This document shows positions 59,337 to 64,000 of a DNA stretch of 64,000 nt, piece by piece. The notes under the pieces were generated by a model that worked only from the letters and a program-made list of their open reading frames with translations, was not told the DNA's origin and made no database searches. A program made the translations under genes and the position numbers. Source of the DNA: an uncultured Verrucomicrobia subdivision 3 bacterium (GTDB lineage Bacteria; Verrucomicrobiota; Verrucomicrobiia; Limisphaerales; UBA11358); assembly GCA_903850425.1 (NCBI GenBank), contig CAINLR010000099.1, positions 1 to 64,000 on the forward strand, written 5' to 3'. Each line of letters begins with the position of its first letter. The stretch's first letter is position 1.

Positions 59337-60596
59337 ATGTCGGACCCAACCAAACCGACCGCGAGTGCCTGGCTCGTGGTGGCGCTGCTCGTTCCCGTGG
59401 CGCTGCTGAATTATCTCGACCGGCAGATGCTCGCGACGATGGGGCTTTCCATCAAGGCGGACTTCGTGGAACTGCAAGGCGCGAGCGGTGCGGAAAATTT
59501 TGGACGGCTGATGTCAGTCTTCATGTGGGTTTACGCCTGTTGCAGTCCGGTCAGCGGCTTCATCGCCGACCGCAGCAACCGCAAATGGCTGATCGTTTTC
59601 AGCCTCGCCGTGTGGTCCGCCGTGACGCTGGCGATGGGCCAGGTTCACGACTATCAAACGCTCTACTGGCTGCGCGCGGCGATGGGCGTGAGCGAGGCGT
59701 TTTACATTCCTGCCGGACTTTCGCTCATCACGGACTATCATCGCGGCGCGACGCGTTCGATGGCCGTCGGTTTCCACATGAGCGGGGTCTATCTCGGACA
59801 GGCGCTGGGCGGCGTCGGCGGCTGGGTGGCGCAGGATATTTCCTGGCGCGCGGCGTTCGGAAGTTGCGGTTGCATTGGCGTCGGCTACGCTATTGTGCTG
59901 GCAATTTTTCTGCGGGAACGAAATGACTGCGCGGCAAGTGACCTGGCTGGGCAGCCGCCCGTCACGCATCACGCATCACGCGTCACGCAAAAAGTCCACT
60001 GGCTTGGCTTTGGCATTCTGGTGCTGTGTTTCTGTCTGCCGAGCCTGTCGGGCTGGGCCGTGAAAAACTGGCTGCCCACGCTACTGCAAGACCGTTTCCT
60101 GCTGGACCAAAAAAGCTCCGGTCTCTGGGCCACGCTGACCAGCGCCAGCGCGGGATTTTTTGGCGTGCTGCTCGGCGGAAAGATTTCTGATCTGCTATCG
60201 CAACGCAGCGTGCGCGGCCGCACATGGACGAGCGCGGCGGGTTTGTTGCTCACGGTTCCCGCGCTCCTGGGCATCGGCTTCGCCCCCACTCCGCCGCTGG
60301 TGGTGATTTGCGCTGTGTTCTACGGACTCGGCTTCGGCATATTTGACACGAACAACATGCCGATTCTCTGCCAGCTTGCGCCGTCGCGTTTCCGCGCCAC
60401 TGGCTACGGCTTGATGAACTTCACGGGCATCGCGGCGGGCGCGTATTTCACCCCGTTGCTCGGCAAGCTCAAGGATCATGGCACTCCCCTTTCTGTGGGA
60501 TTTGCGATGTGCGCGATCCCGGCCATCATCGCCGCGATCTTAATGCTGACGATCCGGCCCAAACAACGTGACTGCGGCGAGGAACCAGGAAAATAA
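59337..60596 (+). CDS. MFS transporter, probably for a sugar acid
   Basis: A 419-residue protein with about 12 membrane segments. The first contains LLNYLDRQMLATMG, the R-Q/D signature of the anion:cation symporter (hexuronate/NanT-like) branch. The cytoplasmic loop 2-3 motif GFIADRSNRKWLIVFSL matches the MFS consensus. The central loop between helices 6 and 7 includes PPVTHHASRVTQK, encoded by a short tandem DNA repeat at 59960-59988. Sialidase and sialic-acid-catabolic remnants follow, so sialic acid or a related acid is the inferred substrate. The ATG at 59337 (MSDPTKPTAS) is favoured over an upstream ATG at 59274. Confidence 0.85.
   Translation: MSDPTKPTASAWLVVALLVPVALLNYLDRQMLATMGLSIKADFVELQGASGAENFGRLMSVFMWVYACCSPVSGFIADRSNRKWLIVFSLAVWSAVTLAMGQVHDYQTLYWLRAAMGVSEAFYIPAGLSLITDYHRGATRSMAVGFHMSGVYLGQALGGVGGWVAQDISWRAAFGSCGCIGVGYAIVLAIFLRERNDCAASDLAGQPPVTHHASRVTQKVHWLGFGILVLCFCLPSLSGWAVKNWLPTLLQDRFLLDQKSSGLWATLTSASAGFFGVLLGGKISDLLSQRSVRGRTWTSAAGLLLTVPALLGIGFAPTPPLVVICAVFYGLGFGIFDTNNMPILCQLAPSRFRATGYGLMNFTGIAAGAYFTPLLGKLKDHGTPLSVGFAMCAIPAIIAAILMLTIRPKQRDCGEEPGK
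59960..59988. repeat. TCACGCA tandem repeat inside the MFS gene
   Basis: CGTCACGCATCACGCATCAC plus GCGTCACGC is about four units of TCACGCA/G. It lies in the hydrophilic central loop of the transporter and keeps the frame open. Confidence 0.75.
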
Positions 60597-60607
60597 ATTT
60601 TACCACC

Positions 60608-60899
60608 ATGCAGACATTTCCCAAACTCACCAGCCTCGTCGCTGCGGCGCACACGCATTCAACGCGGACCGTTCGCTCAACCTTGCGTCGCGACCGCGCG
60701 CACGGAACAATTTCGCTCCTGCCAACTCGTGCAAACGCTCGCGAGTTACGGCTACATGGGTGCCGCCAAGGCCACGATGAAAATGCTCGGCGTGGACATC
60801 GGGCCGGCGCGGTTGCCGAATGCCAATCTCACGGCAGAACAAGTGAAAGAACTCCGCGCCAACCTCGAAGCCCTCGGCTTCTTCGACTGGATTAATTAA
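60608..60899 (+). pseudogene. Frameshifted remnant of an N-acetylneuraminate lyase/DHDPS-family gene
   Basis: The last 60 codons (to TAA at 60897-60899) read EQFRSCQLVQTLASYGYMGA then KATMKMLGVDIGPARLPN and end LRANLEALGFFDWIN. This matches the C-terminus of neuraminate-lyase/dihydrodipicolinate-synthase enzymes. Upstream, a matching FNAD segment lies in a different frame, and the first ATG (60608) is in the third frame. At least one frameshift is therefore present, and the catalytic barrel (about 200 residues with the Schiff-base Lys) is missing. It lies between the MFS transporter and sialidase genes, consistent with a decayed sialic-acid locus. No function is expected. Confidence 0.75.
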
Positions 60900-60906
60900 G
60901 CAAAAA

Positions 60907-63183
60907 ATGAAAACCATTCCACTCATTGCGGGCATTTGTTTTCTTTGTAGCCCTTTATTTGCAGCCGCTGAACCTCAGTTCTCGGACGTTTTCATCGCGG
61001 GCCAAGCTCAGTTCAAATCCATCCGCATCCCGTCCGTCGTCGTGACAAAAAAGGGCACCGTGCTGGCGTTCGCCGAGGGTCGCGCCGTTGCCACTGACCA
61101 GGCAAACAACAAACTCATTCTCAAACGCAGCCTCGACGATGGCAAAACTTGGGGCCCGTTGCAAATCATCGCCGACGACGGGAAAAATTGTCTCAACAAT
61201 CCCTGCGCGGTGGTGGAGGAAGAAACTGGCCGCGTCATTCTGATGTTTCAGTCGTATCCGTTCGGCTTCAGTGAGCGCGACGGGAAGATTATGCCCGGCC
61301 TCGCCGGGCCGGCCATCGTCCGCAACTACGTCATTCGCTCCGACGACGACGGCGTGACCTGGTCAAGAATGGAGGACGTGACGCGCACCACCAAGCACGC
61401 CGAGCGCGTGACGATTCTGGCGAGCGGTCCCGGCATCGGCATTCAACTCAAGCACGGGGCGCATGCCGGAAGAATTATCATGCCGTTCAACGAAGGTCCG
61501 TTCGGCCACTGGAATGTGCTCGCTGTATTCAGCGACGACGGCGGGATAACTTGGCAACTCGGCGAATCCGCGCCCGGCGGTTGCGTTACTAACGCCAGCG
61601 GAAAGGCCAGCAGCCTCGTCAACGAAGTGCAGATGGTCGAACTTGCCGACGGTGCGGTGATGCTCAACAGCCGCAAATGGGGCGGACAGCCGCTGCGCAA
61701 AACCGCTGTCAGCCGCAACGGCGGAGTGACGTGGTCGCCGATTGTTGAAGAACCCGCGCTGCGCGATCCCGGCTGCATGGCTTCGATCTTCCGCTATACC
61801 TTCCCGACCGACGGCGGCAAGAGTCGCCTGCTTTACTCCGGCCCCGACAGCACCCAGCGCGAGAACGGCACGGTTCATCTCAGCTACGACGAAGGCACAA
61901 CCTGGCCGGTGAAAAAAGTTTTGTTCCCCGGCAGTTTTGCTTACAGCGTGCTCACCGCGTTGCCTGATGGAACGGTTGGCTGCCTGTTGGAAACCGACGA
62001 CGCAAACCGCATGGTTTTTGCGCGGTTTACGCTGGCGTGGCTTACGGATGGCCAGGACCACCTCGAATCAAAAAACGTTGGCAGCATTGGAGAAATGTCA
62101 TCGCTGCGGCAGACGGATGTATTTGTTGGCGGCGAAGCTGGCTACCAGACCTACCGCATCCCCGCCGCCGTCATTACGCCCAAGGGAACCCTGCTCGCGT
62201 TCAGCGAGGGACGAAAGGTCGGCGGCGGCGACTCCGGCGACATTGACCTCGTGCTCAAGCGGAGCACGGATGGCGGACAGACTTGGAGCGGTCCGCAAGT
62301 TGTTTGGGACGATGCTGCAAACACCTGCGGCAATCCCTGTCCGGTCGTGGATCGCGAAACCGGTGCTATCTGGCTGCTCGCCAGTTGGAATCGCGGCAAC
62401 GATCACGAGCGGCAGATCATTGACCAGACGAGCAAAGATACGCGCCGGATATTTGTCACCAGTTCCCGCGATGACGGTCGCACCTGGTCCGCGCCGCGAG
62501 AAATCACGACGGAGGTGAAGCGCCCCAATTGGACGTGGTATGCCACCGGTCCCGGCGCGGGCATTCAGTGGGAGCAAGGCGCGCACAAAGGCCGTTTGGT
62601 CATCCCCTGCGATCACATCGAGGCGGGCAGCAAAAAATATTTTTCGCACGTCATTTACTCCGATGACCACGGAAAAAGCTGGGAGCTTGGCGGAAGTTCG
62701 CCCGAGGATAAAGTCAATGAATGCGAGGCAGTCGAGTTGAGCGACGGCCGGCTGCTGCTCAATATGCGCAATTACGACAAGGCCGAGCGCACCCGGCAAG
62801 TTTGCTTCAGTGATGATGGTGGTATCTCCTGGCACGACCAACGCCACGATGCGACGCTCATTGAGCCGATTTGCCAGGCCAGCATTCGTCGCGTGAGTTG
62901 GCCGGCGGGAGATCAACCGGGAATTATTCTTTTTGCCAACCCGGCCAGCACAACCAAGCGTGAGAAATTGACCGTTCGTTTGAGTTGCGACGATGGCCAA
63001 ACCTGGCCCTATGCGAAGGAGATTTATTCCGGTTCATCCGCCTACTCCTGCCTGGTTGAACTGCCCGATAAAAGCGGCGGCTGTTTTTATGAGGCCGACG
63101 GATATCGCCGAATCGTCCTAGCCCATTTCTCTTTGAACTGGCTGACGAATGGCGCGGACGTGCTCCCGCCGGGAAAGAACTAA
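60907..63183 (+). CDS. Secreted tandem-domain sialidase (BNR/Asp-box, GH33-like)
   Basis: A 758-residue exported protein (signal MKTIPLIAGICFLCSPLFAAA) with two sialidase-like propellers, about 25-390 and 400-758. The second has YRIPAAV (catalytic Arg motif), GTLLAFSEGRKV and Asp boxes STDGGQTW, SRDDGRTW, SDDHGKSW, SDDGGISW. The first has the variant SIRIPSVV, GTVLAFAEGRAV and boxes SLDDGKTW, SDDDGVTW, SDDGGITW. Both keep an N-P-C disulfide-like segment (NNPCAVV, GNPCPVV). It would release terminal sialic acids from glycans outside the cytoplasm. Either or both domains could be active, and other exo-glycosidase specificities exist in the fold. Confidence 0.88.
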   Translation: MKTIPLIAGICFLCSPLFAAAEPQFSDVFIAGQAQFKSIRIPSVVVTKKGTVLAFAEGRAVATDQANNKLILKRSLDDGKTWGPLQIIADDGKNCLNNPCAVVEEETGRVILMFQSYPFGFSERDGKIMPGLAGPAIVRNYVIRSDDDGVTWSRMEDVTRTTKHAERVTILASGPGIGIQLKHGAHAGRIIMPFNEGPFGHWNVLAVFSDDGGITWQLGESAPGGCVTNASGKASSLVNEVQMVELADGAVMLNSRKWGGQPLRKTAVSRNGGVTWSPIVEEPALRDPGCMASIFRYTFPTDGGKSRLLYSGPDSTQRENGTVHLSYDEGTTWPVKKVLFPGSFAYSVLTALPDGTVGCLLETDDANRMVFARFTLAWLTDGQDHLESKNVGSIGEMSSLRQTDVFVGGEAGYQTYRIPAAVITPKGTLLAFSEGRKVGGGDSGDIDLVLKRSTDGGQTWSGPQVVWDDAANTCGNPCPVVDRETGAIWLLASWNRGNDHERQIIDQTSKDTRRIFVTSSRDDGRTWSAPREITTEVKRPNWTWYATGPGAGIQWEQGAHKGRLVIPCDHIEAGSKKYFSHVIYSDDHGKSWELGGSSPEDKVNECEAVELSDGRLLLNMRNYDKAERTRQVCFSDDGGISWHDQRHDATLIEPICQASIRRVSWPAGDQPGIILFANPASTTKREKLTVRLSCDDGQTWPYAKEIYSGSSAYSCLVELPDKSGGCFYEADGYRRIVLAHFSLNWLTNGADVLPPGKN

Positions 63184-63197
63184 ATTTATAGAATCCA

Positions 63198-63863
63198 TTG
63201 AACGCTGAAATCCAACAAGCCGCACAGGTGGTTTGGAATTACCACCGGCTCGGCCACGCGCTGACTCCTGCAGACCTGATCTTCGTGCTGGGCAGTCATG
63301 ATTTGCGCGTGGCAGCGCACGCAGCGGATCTGTTTCATCGTGAGCTCGCCCCGCTTGTGGTGCTGTCGGGCGGACTGGGTCGGCTCACGGCGGAAACGTG
63401 GACCCGCTCCGAAGCGGAAATGTTCGCTGAAGTTCTGCGTGCGCGCGGCGTGCCTGATTCGGCCTTGTGGCTGGAGGATCGTTCGACGAACACCGGCGAG
63501 AATATTCGGTTCACCCGCGAGTTGCTTGCCGCCCGCGGCGTGGAGGCGCAGTCCATCATCGCGGTGCAGAAGCCTTACATGGAGCGGCGTGCATTTGCCA
63601 CCATTCGGAAACAGTGGCCGGAAGTGACGGTGCGACTTTCGTCGCCGCCGCTGGAATTTGTGGAATACGGCAGCGCGGAAATTCCAATCGAAGCAGTCAT
63701 TCACATCATCGTCGGCGACTTGCAGCGCGTCATGGAGTATCCCCGGCTCGGTTTCATGATTCCGCAGGCGGTTCCAGATAACGTCCAGCTCGCCTACGAA
63801 TTTCTCGTCGCAGCGGGGTTTACGAGCCATCTGCTCCATCCGTCAAATACTGGCACGACCTGA
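63198..63863 (+). CDS. YdcF-like (DUF218) protein
   Basis: A 221-residue protein starting at a TTG (63198). The family core is DLIFVLGSHDLRVAAHAADL, LVVLSGGLGRLTAETWTRSE, EDRSTNTGENIRFTRELLAA and IIAVQKPYMERRAFATI, a Rossmann-like fold that binds nucleotide cofactors in E. coli YdcF. There is no membrane anchor, unlike SanA/ElyC relatives. The physiological reaction is unknown. It lies 14 bases after the sialidase, so it is probably co-transcribed. Its last residues run into the epimerase fragment, suggesting a deletion endpoint here. Confidence 0.82.
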   Translation: MNAEIQQAAQVVWNYHRLGHALTPADLIFVLGSHDLRVAAHAADLFHRELAPLVVLSGGLGRLTAETWTRSEAEMFAEVLRARGVPDSALWLEDRSTNTGENIRFTRELLAARGVEAQSIIAVQKPYMERRAFATIRKQWPEVTVRLSSPPLEFVEYGSAEIPIEAVIHIIVGDLQRVMEYPRLGFMIPQAVPDNVQLAYEFLVAAGFTSHLLHPSNTGTT

Positions 63864-64000
63864 AATTCTGGTGGCCGCACCATGATGCGATCATTGCCAC
63901 GCTGCTCGCGTGGAAAGTCACGGGCGATGAAAAATACGCGCGCTGGCATCAACTCATCCACGACTGGAACTTCAAGCATTCTCCCGGCCCGATTTTGGCG
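63842..64000 (+). pseudogene. Headless fragment of an N-acylglucosamine 2-epimerase-like gene (runs off the window)
   Basis: From 63842 one frame reads VKYWHDLKFWWPHHDAIIA, then TLLAWKVTGDEKYARWHQ and HDWNFKHS. This matches the late part of the N-acylglucosamine/N-acetylmannosamine 2-epimerase (AGE) (alpha/alpha)6 barrel (W-W-P-H-x-E/D-A). Family members have about 300 residues before this point, but here the upstream bases are the 3' end of the YdcF-like gene and no start codon is available. It is a 5'-deleted fragment. AGE enzymes act in sialic-acid catabolism, consistent with the preceding genes. The 3' part continues beyond the window. Confidence 0.7.

Overview
The window looks like chromosomal DNA of a Verrucomicrobiota bacterium, most likely from the Pedosphaera/Limisphaerales side. 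This is inferred from the gene set (futalosine-type mqnD, a long divergent membrane pyrophosphatase, a fused xanthine dehydrogenase, BNR sialidases) and from the many short palindromic repeats. No rRNA gene is present to test it. G+C is high throughout and no block stands out by composition. No tRNA, rRNA, CRISPR array or replication origin was found.

Layout. 1-0.8 kb: the tail of an IS630-type transposase abuts a 5'-truncated glutathionylspermidine synthase. 0.8-10 kb: housekeeping genes (Cu+ ATPase, glutathione transferase-like protein, secreted HEAT-repeat protein, two coiled-coil/TM proteins, Ogt, fumarase alpha, response regulator, phosphofructokinase). 10.2-33.4 kb: a nucleobase-catabolism supercluster. 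Its minus-strand arm carries purine breakdown: adenine deaminase, fused xanthine dehydrogenase, UraH, UraD, allantoinase, allantoate amidohydrolase, ureidoglycine aminohydrolase, ureidoglycolate amidohydrolase, plus BtpA-family and GAF proteins. Its plus-strand arm carries pyrimidine breakdown: cytosine deaminase, PreA-like dihydropyrimidine dehydrogenase, dihydropyrimidinase, AGXT2-type aminotransferase, methylmalonate-semialdehyde dehydrogenase. Urate oxidase follows on the same strand, and a PucG/AGXT1 aminotransferase converges on it. 33.9-42.6 kb: mqnD, rpsB-tsf, accD, comF, a degenerate Ser/Thr kinase and the membrane pyrophosphatase. 43.3-48.8 kb: a complete hoxEFUYHW operon for an NAD-linked [NiFe] hydrogenase. 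49-54 kb: leuD, a small membrane protein and a 1346-residue secreted GH43-GH30 enzyme. 54.4-59.2 kb: a CheB/CheR/PAS protein, a 21-bp tandem repeat and a hybrid histidine kinase. 59.3-64 kb: a partly decayed sialic-acid locus (MFS transporter, lyase remnant, tandem sialidase, YdcF-like protein, truncated epimerase).

Together the 10-33 kb genes can take adenine/xanthine to glyoxylate, ammonia and CO2, and cytosine/uracil/thymine to acetyl- or propionyl-CoA. Glyoxylate from the purine arm is a possible amino acceptor for the AGXT2-type enzyme of the pyrimidine arm.

The most unusual feature is the repeat load. At least ten palindromic or tandem elements of several families lie in the window. 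Several sit inside protein genes without breaking the frame: one compound insertion in the Cu+ ATPase, one in allantoinase, three in xanthine dehydrogenase and a short one in the MFS transporter. This resembles the in-frame Rickettsia palindromic elements and is the best candidate here for an undescribed phenomenon.
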